A program made the position numbers and the translations under genes. DNA of 24,492 nucleotides. Source: a virus. The stretch lies in the IMG/VR virus record IMGVR_UViG_3300031885_000110, positions 1 through 24,492 of that record; one strand, given 5' to 3'. Below are positions 14,552 through 22,101 of the stretch, piece by piece. The notes under the pieces were generated by a model. The model was not told the origin of the DNA. It ran no database searches and saw nothing but the letters and a program-made list of their open reading frames with translations. The first letter of the stretch is position 1. Every line of letters begins with the position of its first letter.

Positions 14552-14920
14552 ATGGAAGCATTGATTCCGAATTCCTTCAGAGCGACATCTACACCTTTCT
14601 CCGACATGATGCTGTCGCCACGCCAAGCGATGCGAGCGGCAAAATTGTTCGAACGTGTGCTCAAGGAATCTTTCGATTACGATGAAAAAACAGTGGGCAA
14701 AGAATTTCGAAGGCGTATACAGACAGGGTCAGAAATGAAACGACGCGCCAACATAATTGCGCGGTGGTTCCGCGTCTTCCGAGGCGACCTGGGTTACTCG
14801 CTTGCGAGGATTGAAGTCGAACTGGGAAGTGCGCTCCGAAACGAACTTGATGGTGGAAAAATCTACACGCCGGACACGTCCCGTGCCTGTTACGGCGCGA
14901 AGGAGACAAGCAATGAATAA
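14552..14920 (+). CDS. hypothetical protein, first gene of the capsid operon
   Basis: A 122-residue basic, mostly helical protein, with a GGAGGT ribosome site 11 bases upstream. Lys/Arg-rich segments (KEFRRRIQ, MKRRANIIARWFRVFRG) could bind nucleic acid. I recognise no family. It is the first gene after the promoter-like motif and overlaps the next by 8 bases. Confidence 0.65.
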   Translation: MEALIPNSFRATSTPFSDMMLSPRQAMRAAKLFERVLKESFDYDEKTVGKEFRRRIQTGSEMKRRANIIARWFRVFRGDLGYSLARIEVELGSALRNELDGGKIYTPDTSRACYGAKETSNE

Positions 14921-15881
14921 GACGTTCATGAAAGTCGTAAAACGGCAGGCCGAGTTGGCGGCAAAAGCAGCCCATGGCGAAGCGACTGCGGGAGAGTTGG
15001 CGGAGTTGTCGAAACTGACCGCTGCGATCCAAGCCGCAACGAACACAGACGAGGGAGCGACAACCACGGAGTTGAAAACGATGACCCTCGCCGAGTACCA
15101 GCAGTGGCACGAGAAGGCGATAAAATCGATAGAGGACGGGCAAGCCGACTCGACGATGCTCGCACTGGTGAAGCGGAACCTGGCGGCCGTGAAGACCCAG
15201 GGCAAATCCAAATCCGATGACGTCATCGCCGTGGAGATGCCGGTAGAGAAAACGGAGCCGGACAGGATGGCTGCTCTGGAACAACGTCTCGCCGACGTAG
15301 AAACGAAGTTGGCTCCCTTGTCCGAAGCGAAGCAAAACGAGTTGCCAGCGACAGCACCGGCAACAGGCGCAGCCCTCAACAAACCGATTTCATCCGCATT
15401 GGCGATGGAAGCGATTGACACCATGTTAGCCAAGTATGCCCAGGTCAAGACGATGATCGAGTCAGGTAACATGGACGCCAAAAAGCTCTACGAGATTTGG
15501 GGCAACGACTGGGACCTGAAGCACATCATCGAACAGGCTTGCACGGTCATGGCGAAATCGGCAGAACTCAACAAGGCGAGCGAATCGGTAATTCCGGCTC
15601 TGGAGAAAATGAGCAAAGAAGAACCGGTAGCGACTCCGACTCCGACTCCGACACCGGCAACAGGCGACGCTCCGGCGACAGAAGAGCCTGCGGCGCAAGT
15701 CGCTCCGCAAAATACTCCGGAGACACCTGCTCCCGAAGGAGACAAGCCAAACGGAGAACCAGCCGAGAAGGGAGCGCCTCAGGTATCTCGCTGGCAATCG
15801 GGACTCGACATTGCTCCTTCCAGCAGTGCCAAAGACCAGCACAAGGCGATAAAGGCGAACACGAAAAGATACGGTTACTAA
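14913..15881 (+). CDS. scaffold-like acidic protein upstream of protease gene
   Basis: A 322-residue protein. The ATG at 14913 was chosen over an in-frame upstream one at 14757 because AAGGAGA precedes it and the longer form would overlap the previous gene by 164 bases. It has helical Ala/Glu/Lys-rich segments (about 1-60 and 105-125), a helical central part, and a low-complexity Pro/Thr/Ala/Glu tail (about 235-285). No enzyme motif is present. Low-complexity helical proteins just upstream of a prohead protease are often scaffold or head-assembly proteins, so that is my guess, at low certainty. Confidence 0.6.
   Translation: MNKTFMKVVKRQAELAAKAAHGEATAGELAELSKLTAAIQAATNTDEGATTTELKTMTLAEYQQWHEKAIKSIEDGQADSTMLALVKRNLAAVKTQGKSKSDDVIAVEMPVEKTEPDRMAALEQRLADVETKLAPLSEAKQNELPATAPATGAALNKPISSALAMEAIDTMLAKYAQVKTMIESGNMDAKKLYEIWGNDWDLKHIIEQACTVMAKSAELNKASESVIPALEKMSKEEPVATPTPTPTPATGDAPATEEPAAQVAPQNTPETPAPEGDKPNGEPAEKGAPQVSRWQSGLDIAPSSSAKDQHKAIKANTKRYGY
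15631..15654 (+). repeat. hexanucleotide tandem repeat in coding sequence
   Basis: Three copies of CGACTC followed by one CGACAC encode a short Thr-Pro run in the low-complexity tail of the surrounding gene. Such a repeat can vary in copy number without changing frame because the unit is six bases. Confidence 0.8.
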
Positions 15882-15894
15882 CCGGAGGTGCCTC

Positions 15895-16935
15895 GTGGGT
15901 ATTGGAATCTACGAAACTAGCCAGAAAAACAAGGACGGAATTGCCGTGGCTTTTTTTGGCTGTGATGACGCGCTGCTTTTGAAAGCACTCTATGCGCACG
16001 CCTCTAAGATCGCGGGTCCGGGGCTGGAACAGTACAATCCCAAAGCAGGCGAACGAGTTCGCAAAGTCGGAGAGATCCAAATTGTTGCGGTAGCAGACGA
16101 TGCCCAGTTCTACGTAGTCGCCGCAGACGAAGAGGCGGAGAAGCCAGAAGGCGGCAGGACTCCGTCTGGATCCAACGGGACCTGGGCCGTCCAGTCTTTG
16201 ATTTTCAGCAAAGACATTTTTTCGCTCGCGGAAGCGAAGACATGGATACAGGAGCATTCGGGTTTTGGCGACTACGGATACGATGAAACCGAAACCTCGT
16301 TCCGGTTCCGACAGTATGATCCTGAACACTTTTCCGAGTTCAAAACGATTTCTGTAACAGAAGGCATCAGCGCTGCGTATGGCAAGATCAGCAAAGAGGT
16401 TGAGAGTGAGGAAGAATCCAACAAGGCGCTCGCTCAATCAATCGCTCTTTGGGAGGCGGTACACAACGTCAACAAAGGCATCATGAACTCTGGCCTGAAG
16501 GTGTTGAGCGACACGGCGGTAATACGCAAAGCCGAAGACGGATCAGAGGAGGAGCGCTTTGTCCTGTCGTTGGTACTTGAGCCGAACGATGGCGGCAATG
16601 ACGCTCCTCTCAAGCCGGATACGCAGAAAGATATTTACAGTGAGGAAGAGGTTCGCAAGGCGGCTCATACCTGGATGGAACATCACGGAGCGGTAGATCT
16701 CAATCACTCGTGGAAAAGCTTGGGCAAAGAAAAAGTTCGGACCTTGGAATCCTACCTGGCTCCCGTGACTTTCAAATGTGGAAAGCCTGAAGACGAGAAG
16801 GCGTATGAAGTGGTGAAAGGGACATGGATGCTGGGCTTGCGGATCGTCGATGATGATCTGTGGACCGCTATCAAAGCTGGCGAGATCGGAGCATACAGCA
16901 TCGGAGGAGTCGCTACGAGAGAGCCAGTGGAGTGA
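15895..16935 (+). CDS. XkdF-like putative prohead protease
   Basis: A 346-residue protein starting with GTG, supported by GGAGGTG six bases upstream; no ATG lies nearby. Residues about 96-165 (SKDIFSLAEAKTWIQEH, SFRFRQYDPEHF) form a domain common in phage prohead proteases. Residues about 245-345 match the XkdF family: AAHTWMEHH, then VDLNHSW with candidate catalytic H271, a VKGTWMLGLRI segment, and GEIGAYSIGGVA with candidate nucleophile S335. It would cleave scaffold and capsid precursors during maturation. The final family residues are intact. It lies upstream of the scaffold candidate and major capsid gene, as expected. Confidence 0.8.
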   Translation: MGIGIYETSQKNKDGIAVAFFGCDDALLLKALYAHASKIAGPGLEQYNPKAGERVRKVGEIQIVAVADDAQFYVVAADEEAEKPEGGRTPSGSNGTWAVQSLIFSKDIFSLAEAKTWIQEHSGFGDYGYDETETSFRFRQYDPEHFSEFKTISVTEGISAAYGKISKEVESEEESNKALAQSIALWEAVHNVNKGIMNSGLKVLSDTAVIRKAEDGSEEERFVLSLVLEPNDGGNDAPLKPDTQKDIYSEEEVRKAAHTWMEHHGAVDLNHSWKSLGKEKVRTLESYLAPVTFKCGKPEDEKAYEVVKGTWMLGLRIVDDDLWTAIKAGEIGAYSIGGVATREPVE

Positions 16936-16944
16936 GGAGGCGAT

Positions 16945-17694
16945 ATGAAACGGAGCAAAAATAGCGCCAAGATCGCAAAGGCAAAAGACGATAAGAAGGG
17001 TGACAAATTGTTCAGGCTCACGGACATAGAGCCGGAATTCGTCAGCCTGGTACAAGCAGGAGCCAATCGTCAGAAGACTTTCATGGTGGTCAAGGAAGAT
17101 GCCGAGCAGGTAGTTCCCAATGCTGCCACCGACAACGATATTTGTGCTGCACTCCCTATCGACCCCAAGGAGTGCATTCAAGGGACGGACGACGCCAATA
17201 AAAATAACGATGGCAATGAGCCTCCAGGCAATGGGAGTCCCGAAAAGGATGCAGTCGATCTCGCATCCTGGCTCGATGAAGCAGGGACCAAAGTAGATGC
17301 GCTTGCGCTTGACCATGCGGTCGCAGCAGCGCTGAACACCCCAGCCGAAGTGCCTGCTGTCGATGTTGGCGAAACCTCCAAAGAGGCGCATGAGATCGAA
17401 GACGCGGCAGCGCCAGCCGCAACAGAGGTCGAGAAAAAGGCAGACGAGGAGCGACTGAGCAAAATGCATCAACTCGAAGACAAGTTGAAAAAAGCAGAGA
17501 GGGAAATTGTTTCTCTCAAAGCGAAGAATGCTCGTCTCTCTAAGGATGTCGGCAAGTCCAGCGTTATTCTCACAGGTGAGGTAACGGCCAAGGGCTTGCA
17601 AAACGAGGAAGACAACGAAAACACAAGTCCGTCACGCGGAGCGTTTCTGTCGGGTGGAGACATCGCGGCAGCGGTCGCAAAGAGTGGCGGCTAA
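16945..17694 (+). CDS. probable scaffold protein
   Basis: A 249-residue protein with a strong GAGGAGG site. Residues about 28-50 (DIEPEFVSLVQAGANRQKTF) match a short motif widely seen at the start of phage prohead protease or head proteins (VSLVxxGAN). The middle is acidic and disordered. Residues about 160-205 form a clear coiled coil (DEERLSKMHQLEDKLKKAE). The C-terminus is Gly/Ser/Ala-rich. Immediate position before the major capsid gene, small size and the coiled coil suggest the internal scaffold removed by the protease. No protease residues are seen, so it is not a second protease. Confidence 0.62.
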   Translation: MKRSKNSAKIAKAKDDKKGDKLFRLTDIEPEFVSLVQAGANRQKTFMVVKEDAEQVVPNAATDNDICAALPIDPKECIQGTDDANKNNDGNEPPGNGSPEKDAVDLASWLDEAGTKVDALALDHAVAAALNTPAEVPAVDVGETSKEAHEIEDAAAPAATEVEKKADEERLSKMHQLEDKLKKAEREIVSLKAKNARLSKDVGKSSVILTGEVTAKGLQNEEDNENTSPSRGAFLSGGDIAAAVAKSGG

Positions 17695-17707
17695 AAAAGG
17701 AAAGAAC

Positions 17708-18646
17708 ATGGCAACTCCGAACAAGTCAATAATGGCGAAAGCCGACATGGAAGTCGCAGACCTGATTGCGGACGGTGGATACCTCGCAGCGGAACAGGCG
17801 GAGCAGTTCGTCGTCGACGTGGTCAAGGAAAGCGTCCTGCTGCAACTCGTGACGGTGATGGGCCTGAAATCCCACACCAAGTTGATCGACAAGGTCGGCA
17901 TCGAAGGCCGAGTGCTCCGACCCGGAACCAGCGGTCACGCTCTTGCGGCAGCGGACAGAACGAAACCGACGACCGACCAGGTCACGCTCCATACGCACCT
18001 GATGAAAGGCGAGATCCGCCTGAACGACGAAACGCTGGAAGACAACATCGAGAACGGCAACTTCAAGACCACGGTAATGCAGATGATGGCCGAGCACGTC
18101 GCTCTGGATATGGACGACCTGCTCGCCAACGGCGACCTCACGTCGACCGATCCGCTGCTCGCATTGCTGGACGGCATGATCGTTTCAGCAGTGTCGCATC
18201 CCGTCAACGGAGGCGTGGCGTCTCTGGTAAAATCGATGCTGAAAGACGCCATCAAGGCGATGCCGAGCCAGTACAACCGGACCAAGCGCAACCAGCGTTT
18301 CCTCACCAGCGAAGACGCGGCAATCGACTACCACGACTACCTGGCCGACCGTGTCACGGGACTCGGCGACTCGAAGGTTCAGGACGATTCTCCGGATACC
18401 TACGGCAACAGGGCCATCCTGCCGGTGCCGGTATTCCCGGACGATCTCGGTGTCGGTCACAACTGTACCGCAGTGCTCCTGCTCGATCCGAAGATCGCAT
18501 GCTGGGGCATCTGGAGGAACGTGCGCGTCGAAACAGACCGAGACATCACCACCGGAGAGTGGATCATGGTGACCTCGCTGAGAGCCGGATTCGTGTACAG
18601 CGAGGAAGACGCGGTCGTGAAGGTGTACGGGGTAAAGACGCAGTAA
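17708..18646 (+). CDS. major capsid protein, HK97 fold
   Basis: A 312-residue protein. The ATG at 17708 was chosen over 17654 because AAAGGAAAG precedes it and the longer frame overlaps the previous gene. The layout fits HK97-type capsid proteins: an N-terminal helical segment, then SHTKLIDKVGIEGRVL, KGEIRLNDETLEDNIENG (E-loop to P-domain spine), a long helical P-domain (about 115-180), and a C-terminal A-domain ending with ITTGEWIMVTSLRAGFVY. There is no evident long N-terminal delta domain, so a separate scaffold is expected and is found upstream. Codon choice is GC-richer than in the accessory genes. Confidence 0.85.
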   Translation: MATPNKSIMAKADMEVADLIADGGYLAAEQAEQFVVDVVKESVLLQLVTVMGLKSHTKLIDKVGIEGRVLRPGTSGHALAAADRTKPTTDQVTLHTHLMKGEIRLNDETLEDNIENGNFKTTVMQMMAEHVALDMDDLLANGDLTSTDPLLALLDGMIVSAVSHPVNGGVASLVKSMLKDAIKAMPSQYNRTKRNQRFLTSEDAAIDYHDYLADRVTGLGDSKVQDDSPDTYGNRAILPVPVFPDDLGVGHNCTAVLLLDPKIACWGIWRNVRVETDRDITTGEWIMVTSLRAGFVYSEEDAVVKVYGVKTQ

Positions 18647-18651
18647 GCGCG

Positions 18652-18666
18652 GAGGCCGCAAGCCTC
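18652..18666 (+). other. small hairpin after the capsid gene
   Basis: GAGGC (18652-18656) pairs with GCCTC (18662-18666) around a CGCAA loop, shortly after the capsid stop. The run that follows has only four T bases at 18672-18675, so it is a weak terminator or attenuator at best. It may let capsid transcripts outnumber downstream ones. Confidence 0.4.
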
Positions 18667-18690
18667 AGAGGTTTTGATAAACAACTCAGA

Positions 18691-18710
18691 GCAGCATCGC
18701 AGAATGCTGT
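18691..18710 (+). promoter_or_regulatory. RNA hairpin abutting the next ribosome site
   Basis: CAGCAT (18692-18697) pairs with ATGCTG (18704-18709), with a further G-U pair (18691/18710), around a six-base loop. The Shine-Dalgarno AGGAGGA starts at 18711, the very next base. Such a placement could protect a processed 5' end or tune ribosome loading. Confidence 0.5.
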
Positions 18711-18726
18711 AGGAGGAAGATAGAAA

Positions 18727-19080
18727 ATGTCACTCGGAACTCCGACAATCAAATCCGTTCGCGAGACACGCGACGGTGGGCAGGAGATACTCATGAGCTG
18801 CGCGGGCGACAGCGCTTACCCGGCTGGTGGGACTCACGATTTCAACGCTTTCGTGCGGGCCGCAATCAAGGCCAAACACCTCGCAGCGACGGACAAGAAC
18901 GTGCGCGGCGAGGAAGACGTCGCGGTACAGCACGTCATCCCGGTAAGGGCTGGCGTCTACGTGCCGAGCTACGACATCACCAACGACAAGCTGTTCGTCT
19001 ACGACAACACGACCAACGTGGAATCTGTCGTGGCCGATATGCACGCGACCACGTTCGAGTTCGTCGCAGTCTGCAAGTAA
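18727..19080 (+). CDS. probable capsid decoration (cement) protein
   Basis: A 117-residue protein with AGGAGGA upstream. It is predicted beta-rich, with the GDSAYPAGG turn (residues about 27-35) and a C-terminal strand pattern (KLFVYDNTTNVESV, then ATTFEFVAV) that recalls phage decoration or small head proteins. Location directly after the major capsid gene is the standard place for a cement protein. I cannot name the family with certainty. Confidence 0.62.
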   Translation: MSLGTPTIKSVRETRDGGQEILMSCAGDSAYPAGGTHDFNAFVRAAIKAKHLAATDKNVRGEEDVAVQHVIPVRAGVYVPSYDITNDKLFVYDNTTNVESVVADMHATTFEFVAVCK

Positions 19081-19101
19081 GCAGAGGACACGTTTCGGTG
19101 A

Positions 19102-19146
19102 GCGGCAGTCCTGCTCGTAACACCAATCCCGAGTTGGGGCTGCCGC
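19102..19146 (+). promoter_or_regulatory. structured intergenic leader
   Basis: GCGGCAG (19102-19108) pairs perfectly with CTGCCGC (19140-19146). Inside, CTCG (19114-19117) can pair with CGAG (19130-19133), or alternatively CCAA (19123-19126) with TTGG (19134-19137). The element lies in the 101-base gap after the decoration gene and ends about 26 bases before the next ribosome site. No poly-T run follows, so it is not an intrinsic terminator. Confidence 0.5.
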
Positions 19147-19181
19147 AGATCCGAACCAGGGTATAGAAAAGGAGAACGAAG

Positions 19182-19691
19182 ATGCCAGTAATAGCAGTCA
19201 GATTGAGGCCGGTAGAAAAAAGACTCAACTACCTAATGAGAACGTACACGTCGGCCAGGAGCCGCACGAAGTACACAGCGGGGACGGATTCAAATCCGTC
19301 GTCGTTCCGTATCATCAAAGATGAGGCGGAGATAAAGGAGTTGAGCATTCTGCCGCAGTTTGAAATTCTTTCATTCAATGACATGGAGCATCTGAGAGAA
19401 TTCATCCAAGGCGAAATGGAAACCAGGGCGCGAGTAGGTTTGCCAGCGGTCAGAGCCGCAGTGATGAACGGCGCAGGGGTGGGGCAAATCATGGAAGTTG
19501 CGCCCAGGCCCAAAAAGACCGTCGTTGACCGGCTGCCGCCAGAAGCTTCTGGCATAACAAGCCCGCGAGCCAACACGGGCCGCGCACCGGTACAGCAGGC
19601 GGAGACTGCGGAGAGAACAGAGGTCAAGGAAGAAATTCAACCAAGACCCAAGAAAACGGGAAAAAAGAAATCCGGGAAATCAACCTCCTAG
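19182..19691 (+). CDS. hypothetical head-region protein with basic tail
   Basis: A 169-residue protein with an AAAAGGAG site. The N-terminal 100 residues look like a small folded domain; the C-terminal 65 are low-complexity, Pro/Lys-rich and strongly basic (RPKKTGKKKSGKS). I do not recognise the family. Position in the head-completion region suggests a minor virion or connector protein, but the sequence itself does not prove that. Confidence 0.6.
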   Translation: MPVIAVRLRPVEKRLNYLMRTYTSARSRTKYTAGTDSNPSSFRIIKDEAEIKELSILPQFEILSFNDMEHLREFIQGEMETRARVGLPAVRAAVMNGAGVGQIMEVAPRPKKTVVDRLPPEASGITSPRANTGRAPVQQAETAERTEVKEEIQPRPKKTGKKKSGKSTS

Positions 19692-19715
19692 ATACATCCA
19701 GTTAAGGAGGTTGAC

Positions 19716-19985
19716 ATGGGAGAAATGGAACCGCGCCATTCGGCGCACAGAGAGACTGGCGATTTAGCTCTGGCCGCCTACGCGCACATGCGAGGCTTCA
19801 GGGTTTTAAAGGCGGAGGAAATGAGACACGGTAGAGCCATAGAGTACAAATTCACCGTGGACGATCCAGGGGAGCGATGGGAAGCTCTCTGTATCGACTT
19901 CGCCAATTCAGAAGCGCAGCAACACGACGCTTCGGTGAGAACACTAAAACGACTTTGTAAGCGAGCAGGACAGAGTCAAGGCTAG
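19716..19985 (+). CDS. DUF5659-like small phage protein
   Basis: An 89-residue protein with a strong AAGGAGG site. The sequence ETGDLALAAYAHMRGFRVLKAEE, followed by a beta strand ending in YKFTVDDP, then IDFANSEA and a basic helix (RTLKRLCKRAG), matches in order the pattern I recall for DUF5659 phage proteins. Members occur in head and connector regions; the biochemical role is unknown. The following start is ten bases downstream. Confidence 0.65.
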   Translation: MGEMEPRHSAHRETGDLALAAYAHMRGFRVLKAEEMRHGRAIEYKFTVDDPGERWEALCIDFANSEAQQHDASVRTLKRLCKRAGQSQG

Positions 19986-19994
19986 GAGGGAACC

Positions 19995-21035
19995 GTGGCG
20001 ATTGCCAACCTGAGTTGGAGCGTAGACGAAGCGACCCTTCTGGCCCTGATAACCGCTGGCTACGATTGCTGGAAGGTGGAGCGAGGAGTCCTGACCGTCT
20101 GGACTGAGATTTCATTCCGCACTACCCGTCCTCCGTTGGTCGAAAACGTGTTGCAATATCTCTATTCAGACGGAGCCGCTCCGGTCGGCGTCGACCTCGC
20201 GCCCAATGCTTCGTACCGAGCCGTCCCGTGCCGAACTTCAGACGGAGGCTTGGGGACTCCTATCACCACGGTAGCAAAGAAGCGACGCGGATATGTGACT
20301 CCGGCTGATGTCGCTGCGGAAGGCTACGCCAATCCGCCTTGGACCGCTGAGAAGGTTTGGAGAGGCATTGATCGAGCCACGGCCACAATCGACGCGCTGT
20401 GTCGGCAATGGTTCGAACCGCGTTACGCTCAGTTCGTTTTTGATGGCACGAACCATGACCAGTTCTGGCTTGATCTTCCGATATGTGCGCTTCATGCAAT
20501 TTTACAAGATGATGTCCAAATAGACTTGGCCGATCTGGTAGTCTACAACCGGCATCTGACGCGAGGGCAACTCAACCCGGACGACCGGATGAATCCCAAG
20601 GTGACATATTCCTTGGACTTCCCTCCGGGATACCGTGGGCGGACTCAGAGGCTTTATGCCGATTCCGCGTTCTTTGGAACGGGTCGGCAGAATGTCGTGT
20701 TGAAAGGCGTGTTTGGGTTTACCGAACTTGGCGCTGGCGACTTCGCGGCGGAGACGGCGGAAGGGAGTCAGATCCCAATCAGTTACGGATCGGTTCCTGC
20801 CGAGATCGTTCGAGCAGCGTTGCTCCTGACCCTGACCTATATGCTGCCAGCCAGCGACCAACAGGAAGCGGCCTTGGAAAGTCGTCTCACGTCGGTTCAA
20901 ACAAGGGACCAGTCAATGGGCTTTTCCGCACCGAGCGGAGCCGATGCCGGTTATGGTTTCACAGGCAATATCGAAGTGGACAATATTCTTATGCGGTACT
21001 CGGGACCAATGAGGATGGGAGCGGCAGGTAAATGA
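19995..21035 (+). CDS. probable head-tail connector protein
   Basis: A 346-residue protein starting with GTG, supported by AGGAGGG six bases before. The helical segment KVWRGIDRATATIDALCRQWF (about 117-137), the central strand-rich part, and the C-terminal EIVRAALLLTLTYMLP helix are typical for connector proteins that sit under the portal (gp6/gp15-like adaptors). It is larger than the common 100-200-residue adaptors, so an additional domain is probably present at the N-terminus. It overlaps the next gene by four bases (ATGA). The call rests on position and general pattern, not on a diagnostic motif. Confidence 0.58.
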   Translation: MAIANLSWSVDEATLLALITAGYDCWKVERGVLTVWTEISFRTTRPPLVENVLQYLYSDGAAPVGVDLAPNASYRAVPCRTSDGGLGTPITTVAKKRRGYVTPADVAAEGYANPPWTAEKVWRGIDRATATIDALCRQWFEPRYAQFVFDGTNHDQFWLDLPICALHAILQDDVQIDLADLVVYNRHLTRGQLNPDDRMNPKVTYSLDFPPGYRGRTQRLYADSAFFGTGRQNVVLKGVFGFTELGAGDFAAETAEGSQIPISYGSVPAEIVRAALLLTLTYMLPASDQQEAALESRLTSVQTRDQSMGFSAPSGADAGYGFTGNIEVDNILMRYSGPMRMGAAGK

Positions 21036-21571
21036 GCTTAGCAACACGAGGCAGGCTCATCAATAAGTTCGTCGCCGTGATCTGTCGGCTAGATACCGTC
21101 GCCTCCGCTGCTGTGGTTGGGGGAGGGTACGATCCTGAGTTCGATTCGTTGAAGCCGGTAGCCAATGGCACGCAGATAGGTGCTACGTCGCGCAGGGAAA
21201 TGGCGGATCTCCGATTGCCGGTTCAACTCGACCGGACAAATTGGGGCGAGAACAATCCGATGCGCGGAGGCAGGCAGATCGTCGCCGACATCGTGTTGGT
21301 ATTTCATTGGCCCGATTTGGAGAACTCCGGCTTGATTGATAGCGATGGCGAACCTACACTCAAAGTAGGAGACAGAATTGCTAAGTTGGAAACGGTGAAG
21401 GGAGAGGTTGAGGCCACGTTTGATAATCCTCCAGGGATGTTCATAACAGGGTTCGAGCGAGCGGGCCACGGCCTGTCTCCGTTTGGAACACCTCGTACCA
21501 ACTTGTTGTTCGCATATTGCTCCTACGCCAAGGTCGCTATCGCCGGAGCTGTTGCTGCGGGAGGCATCTGA
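21032..21571 (+). CDS. probable head-closure or neck protein
   Basis: A 179-residue beta-rich protein sitting between the connector candidate and the tail-completion gene, where head-closure (stopper) proteins usually lie. FDNPPGMFITGFERAGHG and other Gly/Pro turns fit a barrel-like fold. No sequence motif clearly identifies the family. Start and stop overlap both neighbours, showing tight coupling. Confidence 0.55.
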   Translation: MSLATRGRLINKFVAVICRLDTVASAAVVGGGYDPEFDSLKPVANGTQIGATSRREMADLRLPVQLDRTNWGENNPMRGGRQIVADIVLVFHWPDLENSGLIDSDGEPTLKVGDRIAKLETVKGEVEATFDNPPGMFITGFERAGHGLSPFGTPRTNLLFAYCSYAKVAIAGAVAAGGI

Positions 21572-22101
21572 TGAGTATCAGCCTCACCATCACCGAGCAC
21601 GGCCTGGATCAAATCCACACCAGGATTATGGACTACTCCAAGAAGGTCAAAAAAGGTATTTCAAAGGCGACAGGGAAACTGGCGCACGACTTGCGTAAAC
21701 AGATCGTCACCGGCATCAGGAAGCAGGCACCAGCAGGAATTCAATTCAAACCTCTCCGGCCAGCCACGATCAAGAAAAAAGGCAGCAGCAAAGCGCTCAT
21801 CGATCACGGCGATCTGATTCGCTCCATCAATGTGACCAAGTTGGGCGATCTGGCCTACTTTGTAGGCGTGAATCGATCCGTGATGGCCAAGAACGGTAAG
21901 CCGATGGTGAACATCGCGGAGGTGCACGAGTTCGGGACAAAGGATGGACGCATCCCGGCTCGACCCTATCTGCGCCCGACCTGGAGAGTATGGAGCCACT
22001 TCGCGGAAGAAGAGTGGGTCAAGTTGGTGGCGAAAGAAATCGGTGTTCCGGTGAGCATCGCTCGCAAGGCTGCCGGTAAGCTTGTGGTGGGAGGAGACTG
22101 A
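21571..22101 (+). CDS. tail-completion/neck protein, HK97 gp10 or Mu gpG-like
   Basis: A 176-residue protein. The helical N-terminus rich in Lys is followed by ALIDHGDLIRSI (about residues 84-95) and the motif HEFGTKDGRIPARPYLRPT (about 124-142), the signature of phage virion morphogenesis/HK97 gp10-like proteins that join the tail to the head. The ATG at 21571 is preferred over 21517 because it overlaps the previous stop by one base, whereas the longer form would lie inside that gene. The HEFG here belongs to the neck motif and is not a protease site. Confidence 0.8.
   Translation: MSISLTITEHGLDQIHTRIMDYSKKVKKGISKATGKLAHDLRKQIVTGIRKQAPAGIQFKPLRPATIKKKGSSKALIDHGDLIRSINVTKLGDLAYFVGVNRSVMAKNGKPMVNIAEVHEFGTKDGRIPARPYLRPTWRVWSHFAEEEWVKLVAKEIGVPVSIARKAAGKLVVGGD

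Noticed and set aside
16543-17601. Long antisense open frame (352 codons), with similar ones at 15568-16437 and 9919-10812
   Set aside because: They lie opposite well-supported genes, show Cys/Arg/Leu-rich unnatural composition, and lack ribosome sites; they are mirror effects of codon bias.
18652-18680. Intrinsic terminator after the major capsid gene
   Set aside because: The stem is only 5 bp and is followed by an interrupted run of four T bases, so strong termination is unlikely; it is listed only as a hairpin.
21940-21960. HEFG in the neck protein as another metallopeptidase site
   Set aside because: It lacks the second histidine of HExxH and belongs to the HEFG...PARPYLRP signature of HK97 gp10-like proteins.
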